DNA of 64,000 nt, taken from positions 3,162,001 to 3,226,000 of the forward strand of contig NZ_CP049298.1 of the NCBI RefSeq assembly GCF_011058315.1, read 5' to 3'. Source of the DNA: Chryseobacterium sp. POL2. Its GTDB lineage: Bacteria > Bacteroidota > Bacteroidia > Flavobacteriales > Weeksellaceae. Of the stretch, positions 37,231-46,097 are shown piece after piece. A program made the position numbers and the translations under genes. The first letter of the stretch is position 1; the number at the start of each line of letters is the position of its first letter. The notes beneath the pieces are model-generated. The model was not told the DNA's origin. It saw only the letters and a list, made by a program, of their open reading frames with translations, and searched no databases.

Positions 37231-38076
37231 ATGAAAACAGCGTATATCATTAATCCTTTTTCAGCAAAAAAAAATTATCAAAACTTTTTGACAGGGCTTA
37301 AATCCAAAGTTGAAAATCCTTTAGTTTTGGTGTCAAAATCTATCGAAGATAGTTTTAATTTTATAAAAGAAAACTGGGACGATGTAGATGTTTTTGTAGC
37401 TATTGGCGGCGATGGGACGATCTCTACAGTAGCGAGTAAGTTGGTAAATACAGATAAAATTTTAGCTGTTTTTCCAGCAGGTTCGGGTAATGGTTTTTCT
37501 AATGAAACCAACTTTTCTAAAAACATTGATAAACTTTTAAAAAAATTAGAAAATCGAGAATTCAAGTTAGTAGATTCATTTATGATAAATAATAATTTAT
37601 CGATAAATGTTTCTGGTGTTGGCTTGGACGGAAATATTATCGAAGGTTTTGAACATTCCAAACGTGGCTTTAGCAGCTACATCAAAATCACTGTTGAGAA
37701 GTATTTTAAATTTAAACCTATTAAAGTCAAGTTTGAAGAAAAATATAAAAACTTCGATGGCGAATATATGATGGTTAATGTTGCCAACACACGACAGTTT
37801 GGGAACAATGCTTATATCGCACCACAAGCCGATATGTCCGATGGTAAAGTCGAATTGGCTTTGGTAAAAAAGTTTCCGCTGCCAGCAGGATTAACATTTG
37901 CTTATCAAATGTTTACTAAAAGCTTAAAACCAGGCAAATATTTGCAATACATTTCGACTTCCGAAATTTCGTTTTCTGTCGATTCCGAGGCATGGCATCT
38001 CGATGGCGAATATTATAGAATAAAATCTCCAATCCACATCCGAGTGCTTCCCCAAAGTTTACGAATATTAATATAG
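37231..38076 (+). CDS. Diacylglycerol/lipid kinase family protein
   Basis: A 281-residue DAGK_cat-type kinase. It shows VFVAIGGDGTISTVASKL, with the GGDGT nucleotide motif (about 54-58), and AVFPAGSGNGFSNE, the counterpart of the GTGND motif. The second half is the beta-rich YegS/DgkB-like domain. It likely phosphorylates diacylglycerol or a related lipid at the membrane (family knowledge). Confidence 0.88.
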   Translation: MKTAYIINPFSAKKNYQNFLTGLKSKVENPLVLVSKSIEDSFNFIKENWDDVDVFVAIGGDGTISTVASKLVNTDKILAVFPAGSGNGFSNETNFSKNIDKLLKKLENREFKLVDSFMINNNLSINVSGVGLDGNIIEGFEHSKRGFSSYIKITVEKYFKFKPIKVKFEEKYKNFDGEYMMVNVANTRQFGNNAYIAPQADMSDGKVELALVKKFPLPAGLTFAYQMFTKSLKPGKYLQYISTSEISFSVDSEAWHLDGEYYRIKSPIHIRVLPQSLRILI

Positions 38077-38094
38077 AATTTTAGTCGAAAGCTG

Positions 38095-38102
38095 TATCTT
38101 TG
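38095..38102 (+). promoter_or_regulatory. Candidate -7 box TATCTTTG before the HD hydrolase gene
   Basis: A perfect TANNTTTG match, 17 nt before the ATG at 38120. No TTG is found at 17-23 nt upstream. Confidence 0.35.
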
Positions 38103-38119
38103 AGCGACAAAGCCTTTCT

Positions 38120-39334
38120 ATGCGCAACAAACTCAAAATTATCAACGATCCAGTCCATGGTTTTATAAAAATTCCACATGAGATTCTTTATGATATTATC
38201 GAACATCATTACTTCCAAAGACTCCGCAGAATTTCTCAAACGGGATTATTGTCTTTGGTATTTCCAGGGGCAAAACATACGCGCTTTCATCATGCTTTGG
38301 GCGCGATGCATTTGATGTTTACAGCATTAGAAACTTTAAAATTAAAAGGTGTTTCTGTTTCTAAAGAAGAAGAAAAAGCGGCATTGTTGGCGATTTTGTT
38401 ACACGATGTTGGACATGGACCTTTTTCTCACGCTTTAGAAAACCGATTGATGGATAATTGGCATCACGAAAAATTGTCTTTGCTGTTGATGACAAAACTA
38501 AACGAAGAATTTTCTGGTGAACTTAGTTTGGCGATAGAAATGTTCAAAGGTCAGTATTCTCGTAAGTTTTTCAACCAATTGATTTCATCACAATTGGATG
38601 TCGATCGTTTGGATTACCTCAAACGAGATAGCTTCTACACGGGCGTTGCCGAGGGTAATGTTAATACACAGCGTATTATTTCGATGCTTAATGTTAGCAA
38701 CGATGAGTTGGTGGTCGATTCCAAAGGCATTTATTCCATAGAGAATTATTTAACGGCAAGAATGTTCATGTATTGGCAGGTTTATTATCACAAAACCGCG
38801 GCTTTATCAGAACATCTGTTGGTCAAAATTTTAGGCCGAGCCAAAGCTTTGGTTTCAGAAAAAAAAGACTTGGATGCGCCGAAGTATCTTAAATATTTTT
38901 TGGAAAATCAACATTTCGAAGAACAGAACGAACTCAATATCAAAAACTTTACAATGCTCGACGATATGGATGTTTTTCAGGCAATAAAAGCTTGGACAGA
39001 ATCCGATGATTTTGTATTGTCTTATCTTTGCAAAACCGTTATCTATCGTAATTTTCCGAAGACGATGTCCTCCTCACAATATTTCTCAGAAGATTTTATA
39101 CAGACCAAAATTGAGAAAACCAATCGTTTTTTTAACATCGATAATGGACACGAATTGGTCGATCAAATTTCGAGAAGTTTGCTGCCTTATGACACCGAAA
39201 AACAACCGATATTTCTTCTGGATAAATCCGGTAAAAAGTTAAAATTGGAAGATTCTGAAAACCAAATACTTTCGTCGTTCATTAATCAACCGAACACGAA
39301 ATATATATTGTCTTTCCCAAGAGAGATTTTATAA
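38120..39334 (+). CDS. HD domain-containing phosphohydrolase (SAMHD1/dGTPase-like)
   Basis: A 404-residue metal-dependent HD hydrolase. The motif set is complete: TRFHHALGAMHL (His), LLHDVGHGPFSHALE (HD pair, about 93-107) and SQLDVDRLDYLKRDS (Asp, about 157-171). The N-terminal DPVHGFIKIP is shared by SAMHD1-like and dGTPase-like proteins. It probably hydrolyses nucleotides; the substrate is unassigned. It stands alone before an intergenic repeat. Confidence 0.88.
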   Translation: MRNKLKIINDPVHGFIKIPHEILYDIIEHHYFQRLRRISQTGLLSLVFPGAKHTRFHHALGAMHLMFTALETLKLKGVSVSKEEEKAALLAILLHDVGHGPFSHALENRLMDNWHHEKLSLLLMTKLNEEFSGELSLAIEMFKGQYSRKFFNQLISSQLDVDRLDYLKRDSFYTGVAEGNVNTQRIISMLNVSNDELVVDSKGIYSIENYLTARMFMYWQVYYHKTAALSEHLLVKILGRAKALVSEKKDLDAPKYLKYFLENQHFEEQNELNIKNFTMLDDMDVFQAIKAWTESDDFVLSYLCKTVIYRNFPKTMSSSQYFSEDFIQTKIEKTNRFFNIDNGHELVDQISRSLLPYDTEKQPIFLLDKSGKKLKLEDSENQILSSFINQPNTKYILSFPREIL

Positions 39335-39480
39335 ATTTGGGCAATTCTTGCAAATCCTAAGCATTTCCAAGGCTTTTTGCAAGACCGGGCTATTCGCTGT
39401 ATCTTTTTTGCAAAGACTTTAGCTTCGCAAGTCCTTTCAAAAAAGGATGCCGCTGCTATCCCTATCGCAATTGTTCAGTA
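39335..39480. repeat. Intergenic repeat with a long imperfect hairpin
   Basis: The 247-nt gap before lpxD carries GACCGGGCTATTCGCTGTATC (39383-39403 in two blocks) followed by a hairpin of about 20 bp (ATCTTTTTTGCAAAGACTT pairing with AAGTCCTTTCAAAAAAGGAT), then GCCGCTGCTATCCCTATCGC. This is the GGGCTATTCGCT...CCGCT-x-CTATCCCT type repeat that I recall as widespread in Flavobacteriia. It is a likely companion of the element at 23712-23892. No ORF in it is convincing. Confidence 0.6.
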
Positions 39481-39567
39481 TGATTGGTCTTATTAAATTA
39501 AAAATAATCAAGATTTGACAATTTTGTAAAAAAAATAATTTTCTAGTACTCATAAAACAGAAATTAT

Positions 39568-39575
39568 TATCTTTG
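39568..39575 (+). promoter_or_regulatory. Candidate -7 box TATCTTTG before lpxD1
   Basis: A perfect TANNTTTG match ending 6 nt before the ATG at 39582, so the leader would be only a few nt long. Confidence 0.45.
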
Positions 39576-39581
39576 CACGAT

Positions 39582-40601
39582 ATGGAATTTACTGTAGAGC
39601 AAATTGCAAACTTTATTAATGGTAGAATCATCGGTGATAAGTCAACAATTATTACTGGCGTTTCTCCTATAGAAGATGGCCAAAAAGGTCATTTGTCTTT
39701 TATTGCACAAGAGCGTTTTGCTCATTTTATTGATACAACAGACTGTTCAGTACTGATAGTTTCAGAAAAACTGTTAAAGCCAGACCATACTTATCCTTCA
39801 GTTATTATTGTTGTGGAAGATGCATACTTGTCTTTTCAGGTTCTTATGAATCTTTATAACGATCTCAAAAAGAAAAAGTCCGGAATAGAACAACCTTCCA
39901 ATATTAGCCATTCTGCAGTGGTGGGTTCGGATGTTTATATCGGTGCGTTTACGTATATTTCTGACAAAGCTGTTATCGGCGATAATACCCAAATCTATCC
40001 ACAAGTATATATCGGAAAAGCAGTGAAAATTGGAAAAAATTGCAAAATCGATTCAGGCGCTCGGATATATGACGGTTGCATCATCGGTGATAACTGTATT
40101 GTACATTCTAATACAGTGATAGGTGGTGATGGTTTTGGTTTTCAACTAAGTGCTGAAGGTTTTAAAAAAATTCCACAATTAGGAAATGTTATCATAGAAG
40201 ATGATGTTGAGATAGGATCTAATTGTAGCATCGACAGGGCGACAATTGGTTCAACCATTATTGGAAAAGGTACCAAGATCGATAACCTTATTCAGATTGC
40301 TCATAATGTGAGAATTGGCCAAAACAATGTTATTGCAGCACAAGCTGGGATTGCAGGCTCTACCAAAATTGGAGATTGGAACCAGATTGGCGGTCAAGTC
40401 GGAATTGTTGGACATATCGAAATTGGAAATCAAGTTAAAATCCAAGCGCAAAGTGGCGTAAATAGTAATGTGAAAGATAAAGAAATACTTTATGGTTCTC
40501 CGGCGATTTTGGCAGGTGACTACCGTAGAAGTTATGTTCATTTTAGAAACTTTACTGACATCGTTGAAAGAATTAATAATTTAGAAAATAACAAAAAATA
40601 A
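39582..40601 (+). CDS. lpxD: UDP-3-O-acylglucosamine N-acyltransferase (LpxD), first copy
   Basis: A 339-residue left-handed beta-helix acyltransferase adding the second 3-hydroxyacyl chain in lipid A synthesis. The start is the ATG at 39582 ([15 protein letters not shown]); an upstream TTG frame start lies inside the promoter box. The N-terminal uridine-binding domain is at about 1-100; hexapeptide repeats occupy 105-315; the catalytic His is in [11 protein letters not shown]. Next gene lpxC-fabZ follows after 25 nt. A second LpxD-like gene lies at 43459. Confidence 0.93.
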   Translation: MEFTVEQIANFINGRIIGDKSTIITGVSPIEDGQKGHLSFIAQERFAHFIDTTDCSVLIVSEKLLKPDHTYPSVIIVVEDAYLSFQVLMNLYNDLKKKKSGIEQPSNISHSAVVGSDVYIGAFTYISDKAVIGDNTQIYPQVYIGKAVKIGKNCKIDSGARIYDGCIIGDNCIVHSNTVIGGDGFGFQLSAEGFKKIPQLGNVIIEDDVEIGSNCSIDRATIGSTIIGKGTKIDNLIQIAHNVRIGQNNVIAAQAGIAGSTKIGDWNQIGGQVGIVGHIEIGNQVKIQAQSGVNSNVKDKEILYGSPAILAGDYRRSYVHFRNFTDIVERINNLENNKK

Positions 40602-40626
40602 AATTTGTTAAAAAAATATCTTTGTA

Positions 40627-42024
40627 ATGAGTGATAAACAAAAAACTATACAAGAGGACATTCAGCTCTCGGGTATAGGACTACACACAGGAAAAGAAGT
40701 TAATCTTACCATAAAACCTGCAAAAGAAAATACAGGTTTTGTGTTTGTAAGGACAGACCTAGAAGGTCGTCCACAAGTAGAAGCAGATGTCAATTATGTA
40801 ACAACGACAGAGCGCGGTACAACCCTAGAAAAATTAGGCGTAAAAATCCATACTTGCGAACATCTTTTAGCAGCATTAGTCGGGATGGATCTTGACAATG
40901 TTATTATGGAGATGGACAGTTCGGAACCACCAATTTTAGATGGATCTTCAAAATATTTTGTAGAAGCGATCGAAAAAGCAGGTATTGAAGAACAAAATGC
41001 AGTGAGAGAATATTTGGTAATCAAAGAAGTCTTGAGCTATGTTGACACCAACTCAGGTTCCGAAATTACCATTATACCTTCCGAAAACTACGAAGTCACA
41101 ACAATGGTTGACTTTGGAACAAAAGTTTTAGGAACGCAAAATGCAAGTCTTAAAAATATTTCTGAGTTCAAAGACGAAATTTCTTCAGCAAGAACTTTTA
41201 GTTTTTTGCATGAGCTAGAACAATTATTAGATCATAACCTTATCAAAGGTGGTGATATCAGCAATGCAATCGTATATGTTGATAAAGAATTAACACCAGA
41301 AACCACAGAAAAGTTAAAAGTAGCTTTCGGTAAAGATGATGTTTCTATTCGTCCAAATGGGATTTTGGATAACCTAAATCTTAATTTTCCTAACGAAGCT
41401 GCCCGTCACAAACTTTTGGATGTTATTGGCGATTTAGCTTTGGTAGGTGTCAAAATTAAAGGCCGTGTTATCGCAAACAAACCTGGACATTTTGTTAACA
41501 CCCAGTTTGCTAAGAAACTTAACAGACAATGGAAATTACAAAAAAAGAAAAACGTTCCAGATTTTGATTTAACAAAAGAACCCGTTTTTGATATTAATGG
41601 TATTATGAAATTAATGCCACACCGACCACCGTTTTTGTTACTAGATAAGGTTTTAGAATTATCCGATACCCACGTTGTAGGTCTTAAAAATGTAACCATG
41701 AACGAGCCTTTCTTTGTGGGACATTTTCCTAAAGAACCAGTAATGCCAGGTGTTTTACAAGTAGAAGCTTTGGCACAAGCGGGAGGGATTTTGGTATTAG
41801 CAAGCGTGCCAGATCCAGAAAACTATTCAACTTATTTTATAAAAATAGACAAAGTAAAATTCAAGAGAAAAGTAGTTCCAGGAGATACTTTAATTTTTAA
41901 AATTGAATTGATAGAGCCTATCAGACGCGGAATAGTTCATATGCAAGGTTATGGCTATGTTGGTGATACAGTAGCATTGGAAGCAGAACTTATGGCACAA
42001 GTTGCAAAAAATAAAATAGACTAA
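40627..42024 (+). CDS. lpxC-fabZ: LpxC-FabZ fusion: UDP-3-O-acyl-GlcNAc deacetylase and 3-hydroxyacyl-ACP dehydratase
   Basis: A 465-residue bifunctional enzyme, a fusion typical of Bacteroidota. LpxC part (about 1-305): the zinc site has HTCEHLLAALVGMD (His78 and neighbours) and AARHKLLDVIGDLALVG. FabZ part (about 320-465): MPHRPPFLLLDKVLEL with the catalytic His, and VGHFPKEPVMPGVLQVEALAQAGG with the catalytic Glu. It therefore couples lipid A commitment with fatty-acid elongation. The stop abuts the lpxA start. Confidence 0.95.
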   Translation: MSDKQKTIQEDIQLSGIGLHTGKEVNLTIKPAKENTGFVFVRTDLEGRPQVEADVNYVTTTERGTTLEKLGVKIHTCEHLLAALVGMDLDNVIMEMDSSEPPILDGSSKYFVEAIEKAGIEEQNAVREYLVIKEVLSYVDTNSGSEITIIPSENYEVTTMVDFGTKVLGTQNASLKNISEFKDEISSARTFSFLHELEQLLDHNLIKGGDISNAIVYVDKELTPETTEKLKVAFGKDDVSIRPNGILDNLNLNFPNEAARHKLLDVIGDLALVGVKIKGRVIANKPGHFVNTQFAKKLNRQWKLQKKKNVPDFDLTKEPVFDINGIMKLMPHRPPFLLLDKVLELSDTHVVGLKNVTMNEPFFVGHFPKEPVMPGVLQVEALAQAGGILVLASVPDPENYSTYFIKIDKVKFKRKVVPGDTLIFKIELIEPIRRGIVHMQGYGYVGDTVALEAELMAQVAKNKID

Positions 42025-42813
42025 ATGGTACATCAGTTAGCAGTCGTCGACAAACGTGCAAAAATAGGTAAAAACGTAGTTGTAGAACCTTTCACAACAA
42101 TAGCCGGAGATGTAGAAATTGGAGAAGGAACTTGGATTGGATCAAATGTCACCATAATGGATGGAACCAGAATTGGTAAAAATTGTAAAGTTTTTCCAGG
42201 AGCTGTCCTAGGAGGTATTCCCCAAGATCTAAAATTCGATGGTGAGGATACTTTTGTATATATCGGAGACAACACCGTTATCCGAGAAGCAGTCACTGTT
42301 AACCGCGGTACAAAAGCATTAGGCTATACCAAGGTGGGTAACGATTGCCTCATTATGGCAACAGCCCATGTAGCTCATGATTGTGTCCTTGGGAACAATG
42401 TGATAATCGCTAATGCGTGTGGTATTGCAGGGCATGTTGAGATTGGAGATTTTGTTGTAATGGGCGGACTAAGTGCGGTACAACAATTCGGTAAAATCGG
42501 AAAACATGTGATGATATCAGGCGGATCATTGATTCGGAAAGATATTCCACCATATGTAAAAGTTGCGAGAGATCCCATTTCCTATGCCGGAATTAACTCT
42601 GTAGGACTTAGAAGAAGAGGATTTAGCAATGATAAAATTTTTGAAATTCAGAAAATTTATCGTGCCATTTTCCAAATGAAGATGAATACCACACAAGCAA
42701 TAGAGCATATCGAGAAAGAAATGTTACCAACCGCCGAACGCGACGAGATTATCACATTTATCCAAAACTCGCCAAGAGGTATCGTTAAAGGCTATGGTTC
42801 TTCTAAAGAATAA
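42025..42813 (+). CDS. lpxA: Acyl-ACP--UDP-N-acetylglucosamine O-acyltransferase
   Basis: A 262-residue first enzyme of lipid A synthesis. Hexapeptide repeats fill residues 5-190; LIMATAHVAHDCVLGNNV contains the catalytic His (about 122), and the C-terminal helical domain begins near SVGLRRRGF. The ATG follows the lpxC-fabZ stop with no gap (TAAATG), so translation is tightly coupled. Confidence 0.95.
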   Translation: MVHQLAVVDKRAKIGKNVVVEPFTTIAGDVEIGEGTWIGSNVTIMDGTRIGKNCKVFPGAVLGGIPQDLKFDGEDTFVYIGDNTVIREAVTVNRGTKALGYTKVGNDCLIMATAHVAHDCVLGNNVIIANACGIAGHVEIGDFVVMGGLSAVQQFGKIGKHVMISGGSLIRKDIPPYVKVARDPISYAGINSVGLRRRGFSNDKIFEIQKIYRAIFQMKMNTTQAIEHIEKEMLPTAERDEIITFIQNSPRGIVKGYGSSKE

Positions 42814-42842
42814 ATTAACAAACAAGAAATTATTAAATATTA

Positions 42843-43406
42843 ATGGCAACAACAGCTGATATTAGAAAAGGTCTTTGTATTGAATACAGCAACGACATTT
42901 ACAAGATTATCGATTTTCAACACGTAAAACCAGGAAAAGGTCCAGCTTTCGTAAGAACAAAACTTAAAAGCGTAACCAACGGAAAAGTTCTTGATAACAC
43001 TTTTTCTGCAGGTCACAAAATTGATGAAGTTAAAGTGATTACTAGAAAGTTTCAATACCTTTATGATGACGAAAACGGTTTCCACTTCATGAACAACGAT
43101 GATTTCTCTCAAATCTACATCAACAAAGAAATGATTGAAAACGCACAATTCATGAAAGCAGGTGAAGAAGTGACGATTATCTTGAAAGAAGCTGACGAAA
43201 CGCCACTTTCTGCGGAGATACCACTAACAGTATTTTTGGATGTTGTAGAAGCCGATCCAGGAGTTAAAGGTAACACAGCTACCAACGCTCTTAAAAATGC
43301 TATCGTGGAAACAGGAGCTAGAGTTTTGGTTCCGTTGTTTATCGAAGCAGGTGATAAGATTAAAGTTAATACGGAAGATGGCTCCTACATCGAACGTGTA
43401 AAATAA
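42843..43406 (+). CDS. efp: Elongation factor P
   Basis: A 187-residue EF-P that relieves ribosome stalling at polyproline. Three OB-like beta domains. The loop HVKPGKGPAFVRTKLKS holds Lys32 as the modification site, of the lysine type (not Arg as in EarP systems); no modifying enzyme lies nearby. It is embedded among lipid A genes, 29 nt after lpxA, and has its own terminator. Confidence 0.95.
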   Translation: MATTADIRKGLCIEYSNDIYKIIDFQHVKPGKGPAFVRTKLKSVTNGKVLDNTFSAGHKIDEVKVITRKFQYLYDDENGFHFMNNDDFSQIYINKEMIENAQFMKAGEEVTIILKEADETPLSAEIPLTVFLDVVEADPGVKGNTATNALKNAIVETGARVLVPLFIEAGDKIKVNTEDGSYIERVK

Positions 43407-43413
43407 ATATTGT

Positions 43414-43444
43414 AAAGCGTTTTGGAAATCAAAACGCTTTTTTT
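43414..43444 (+). terminator. Terminator of efp
   Basis: AAAGCGTTTT (43414-43423) pairs with AAAACGCTTT (43431-43440) with a 7-nt loop and T-run. It stands 15 nt before the next start codon, so lpxD2 needs readthrough or its own promoter. Confidence 0.85.
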
Positions 43445-43458
43445 ATAAAATAAAAGAG

Positions 43459-44358
43459 ATGACCTTTAGCCAACCACAGACGCTTAAGTCTATTGCTGAT
43501 TTTATTCAAGCTAAATATATAGGTTCCGATGATTTTAAAATTTTAGGAACTAATGAAATTCACCGTGTTAAAGCTGGTGAAATTGTCTTTGTCAACCATC
43601 CCAAATATTATGATAAAGCACTCAACTCGGAGGCCACGATTATTCTAATCGATAAAGAAGTTGACTGTCCAGAAGGTAAAGCACTTTTAATTTCTGATGA
43701 TCCTTTCAGAGATTTTAATAAAATTAATCTTCATTTTTCGACAATTTCAGACTTTTTTGGTGATATTTCAAAACCAGAGATTGGTGAAAATTCAAAAATT
43801 CATCCAAGTGTCGTAATCGGCAATAATGTTAAAATCGGAAAAAATTGCATTATTTATCCTAATGTTGTCATTGGTGATGATACGGTTATCGGAGATAATG
43901 TCTTTATCCAAGCCAATACAGTTTTGGGTGGCAATGCTTTTTACTACAGAAAACTTTATGGCAACTATGATCGATTAATCTCCGTAGGCAATGTTGTTGT
44001 TGAAGACAATGTTCAGATTGGAGTAGGTTGTACGATTGATCGTGGTGTGACAGATATTACCGTAATAGGAGAGGGCAGTATTTTGGATAACCAAATCCAG
44101 ATTGGCCACGATACAGTAATCGGGAAAAGATGCTTAATAGCTTCTCAGACGGGGATTGCAGGTTGTTGTATTATAGAAGATGATGTTACAATTTGGGGAC
44201 AGGTTGGTATGGCGTCTGGGCTTACAATAGAATCTGGTACGGTGTTATTGGCCAAAACAGGCGTTAACAGAAATCTTAAAAAGGGAACTTATTTTGGCGC
44301 TATTGCAGAAGAATTCCGAGATTATTTAAAAAAAGAAGTTAAGCTCCGCAATCTCTAA
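43459..44358 (+). CDS. Second LpxD-like acyltransferase
   Basis: A 299-residue protein with the same layout as LpxD: N-terminal domain (about 1-105) with AGEIVFVNHPKYYDKAL, then hexapeptide repeats, and NQIQIGHDTVIGKR, whose His matches the LpxD catalytic residue. It is shorter than LpxD1 (339) and lacks the C-terminal helix found there. It may use a different acyl-ACP or sugar acceptor (inference). It follows efp and precedes sucD. Confidence 0.8.
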   Translation: MTFSQPQTLKSIADFIQAKYIGSDDFKILGTNEIHRVKAGEIVFVNHPKYYDKALNSEATIILIDKEVDCPEGKALLISDDPFRDFNKINLHFSTISDFFGDISKPEIGENSKIHPSVVIGNNVKIGKNCIIYPNVVIGDDTVIGDNVFIQANTVLGGNAFYYRKLYGNYDRLISVGNVVVEDNVQIGVGCTIDRGVTDITVIGEGSILDNQIQIGHDTVIGKRCLIASQTGIAGCCIIEDDVTIWGQVGMASGLTIESGTVLLAKTGVNRNLKKGTYFGAIAEEFRDYLKKEVKLRNL

Positions 44359-44412
44359 ATTAATTCTAAGAGAAAAAACAAAAATCAGTATTCAATTTTC
44401 AAGAATATTAAC

Positions 44413-44420
44413 TATTTTTG
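44413..44420 (+). promoter_or_regulatory. Candidate -7 box TATTTTTG before sucD
   Basis: A perfect TANNTTTG match, 43 nt before the ATG. No TTG at 17-23 nt upstream. Confidence 0.35.
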
Positions 44421-44463
44421 TGTTTTATCAAAATCATTGAAAATTTAAAAAAATAAAAATAAA

Positions 44464-45336
44464 ATGTCAGTATTAGTAAACAAGGATTCTAAGGTAATCG
44501 TACAAGGTTTTACAGGTAACGAAGGAACGTTCCATGCAGGTCAAATGATTGAATACGGAACTAATGTTGTTGGTGGGGTAACACCAGGAAAAGGTGGAAC
44601 AGAGCATCTAGGTAGACCAGTATTCAATACAGTGGCAGATGCAGTTACAAAAGCAGGCGCTAACGTTAGTATTATCTTTGTACCACCAGCATTTGCCGCA
44701 GATGCTATTATGGAAGCAGCCGAAGCTGGTATCAAAGTTATCGTTTGTATTACAGAAGGAATTCCTGTTGCGGACATGGTAAAAGTTAAAGAATATATCA
44801 ACGATAAAGATGCACGTCTTATTGGACCTAACTGCCCAGGTATCATTACTTCTGATGAAGCTAAAATCGGCATTATGCCAGGTTTCGTTTTCAAAAAAGG
44901 AAAAGTCGGTATCGTTTCTAAATCTGGTACTTTAACTTATGAAGCTGCAGACCAAGTTGTAAAAGCAGGTTACGGTGTTTCTACGGCAATCGGTATTGGT
45001 GGTGACCCAATTATCGGAACAACAACGAAAGAAGCTTTAGAATTATTCATCAACGATCCAGAAACAGAAGCAGTAGTTATGATTGGAGAAATTGGTGGAT
45101 CTCTAGAAGCAGAAGCAGCAAGATGGTACAGAGACAGCGGCTCAAAAAAACCAGTTGTAGGTTTCATCGCTGGACAAACTGCACCTAAAGGAAGAACTAT
45201 GGGACACGCTGGAGCGATCGTGGGTGGTGCTGAAGATACAGCACAAGCTAAAATGGCAATTATGGCAGAATGCGGTATCAATGTAGTAGATTCTCCTGCT
45301 GAGATTGGCGCAACAGTAGCTAAAGTTTTAGGATAA
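44464..45336 (+). CDS. sucD: Succinyl-CoA synthetase subunit alpha
   Basis: A 290-residue TCA-cycle enzyme subunit that carries the phosphohistidine intermediate. The CoA-binding Rossmann domain opens with [19 protein letters not shown]; ligase-domain features are [12 protein letters not shown] and [15 protein letters not shown], with the active-site His at about 249. sucC is not adjacent here. Near 100% typical length. Confidence 0.96.
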   Translation: MSVLVNKDSKVIVQGFTGNEGTFHAGQMIEYGTNVVGGVTPGKGGTEHLGRPVFNTVADAVTKAGANVSIIFVPPAFAADAIMEAAEAGIKVIVCITEGIPVADMVKVKEYINDKDARLIGPNCPGIITSDEAKIGIMPGFVFKKGKVGIVSKSGTLTYEAADQVVKAGYGVSTAIGIGGDPIIGTTTKEALELFINDPETEAVVMIGEIGGSLEAEAARWYRDSGSKKPVVGFIAGQTAPKGRTMGHAGAIVGGAEDTAQAKMAIMAECGINVVDSPAEIGATVAKVLG

Positions 45337-45363
45337 ATTATTACAAAAACACACAAATACAAA

Positions 45364-46029
45364 ATGAAAAAAACGCTGTTAGGAAGTGCTCTCACCATTG
45401 CAACATTGGCAAGTGCACAGATTGATTTTAATGCAACCAGATTTGGATTAACAGCTGGCGCAACTTACTCAAGAGTGCAAAATGCTCATAATCCTTCTGG
45501 ACCTAGATACTCTGTTCAAGGTGGGCTTTTAGCTTTAACACCAATAGGATCGGATGATCAATTTTACATCCAAACAGAGTTAACTTATTTTGGAGCTGGT
45601 GAAACTGGTGATAAAAAAGAAGAGAAAAAAAATAAATGGCCTCATGCAGTTTATGCTAATAATTATTTAAGCTTACCAATAAGTTTTAAAGCTTATTTTT
45701 CTGAAGGTGAAAGCGAGTTTTTTGCATTAGGTGGACCACGATTTGATTTTTTGATTAATCAAAAAGTTAAAAATATTCCAGCTAAAAGAGAAGATTATGC
45801 GATCGACAAATATGGAAAAGCTAACAAGTTTAATATTGGTGTAGGCGCAGGATTTGGATATAGCTACAAGCGTCAATGGGAAATTACAGCAAGATACGAC
45901 ATGCATCTTATGGATACATATCCGGATCTTAAAAATTCTCCGATAGAAATGGCCACTTCGGATCCTAATGTCGCTAAAAAGAAAAATGAGCATATCATCA
46001 GCTTATCATTATCTTATATTTTTGAATAA
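45364..46029 (+). CDS. Outer membrane beta-barrel (PorT/porin-like) protein
   Basis: A 221-residue exported protein with a signal peptide at 1-19. The rest alternates hydrophobic and polar residues with aromatic girdles (FGLTAGATYSRVQ, YIQTELTYFGAGE, WEITARYDMHLM), and it ends in SLSLSYIFE, as expected for an 8-strand OMP_b-brl barrel of Bacteroidota. Substrate unknown. It lies 27 nt after sucD, probably by chance. Confidence 0.78.
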   Translation: MKKTLLGSALTIATLASAQIDFNATRFGLTAGATYSRVQNAHNPSGPRYSVQGGLLALTPIGSDDQFYIQTELTYFGAGETGDKKEEKKNKWPHAVYANNYLSLPISFKAYFSEGESEFFALGGPRFDFLINQKVKNIPAKREDYAIDKYGKANKFNIGVGAGFGYSYKRQWEITARYDMHLMDTYPDLKNSPIEMATSDPNVAKKKNEHIISLSLSYIFE

Positions 46030-46038
46030 GACTAATAT

Positions 46039-46095
46039 CTTTACATAAACAACAAGCCGCGAAACGAAGTTTCGCGGCTTGTTGTTTATGTAAAG
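46039..46095. terminator. 57-bp perfect palindrome between convergent genes
   Basis: Arms of 27 nt (46039-46065 and 46069-46095) are fully complementary around a GAA loop; the core is GCGAAAC-GAA-GTTTCGC. It fills the gap between the beta-barrel gene and the regulator gene, so it likely terminates both. The same core recurs at 52939-52963 and 54687-54729. Confidence 0.8.
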
Positions 46096-46097
46096 CC

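Noticed and set aside
40617-40624. TATCTTTG box before lpxC-fabZ
   Set aside because: It ends 2 nt before the ATG, so transcription would start inside the gene. It is probably a chance match; lpxC is likely transcribed from lpxD.
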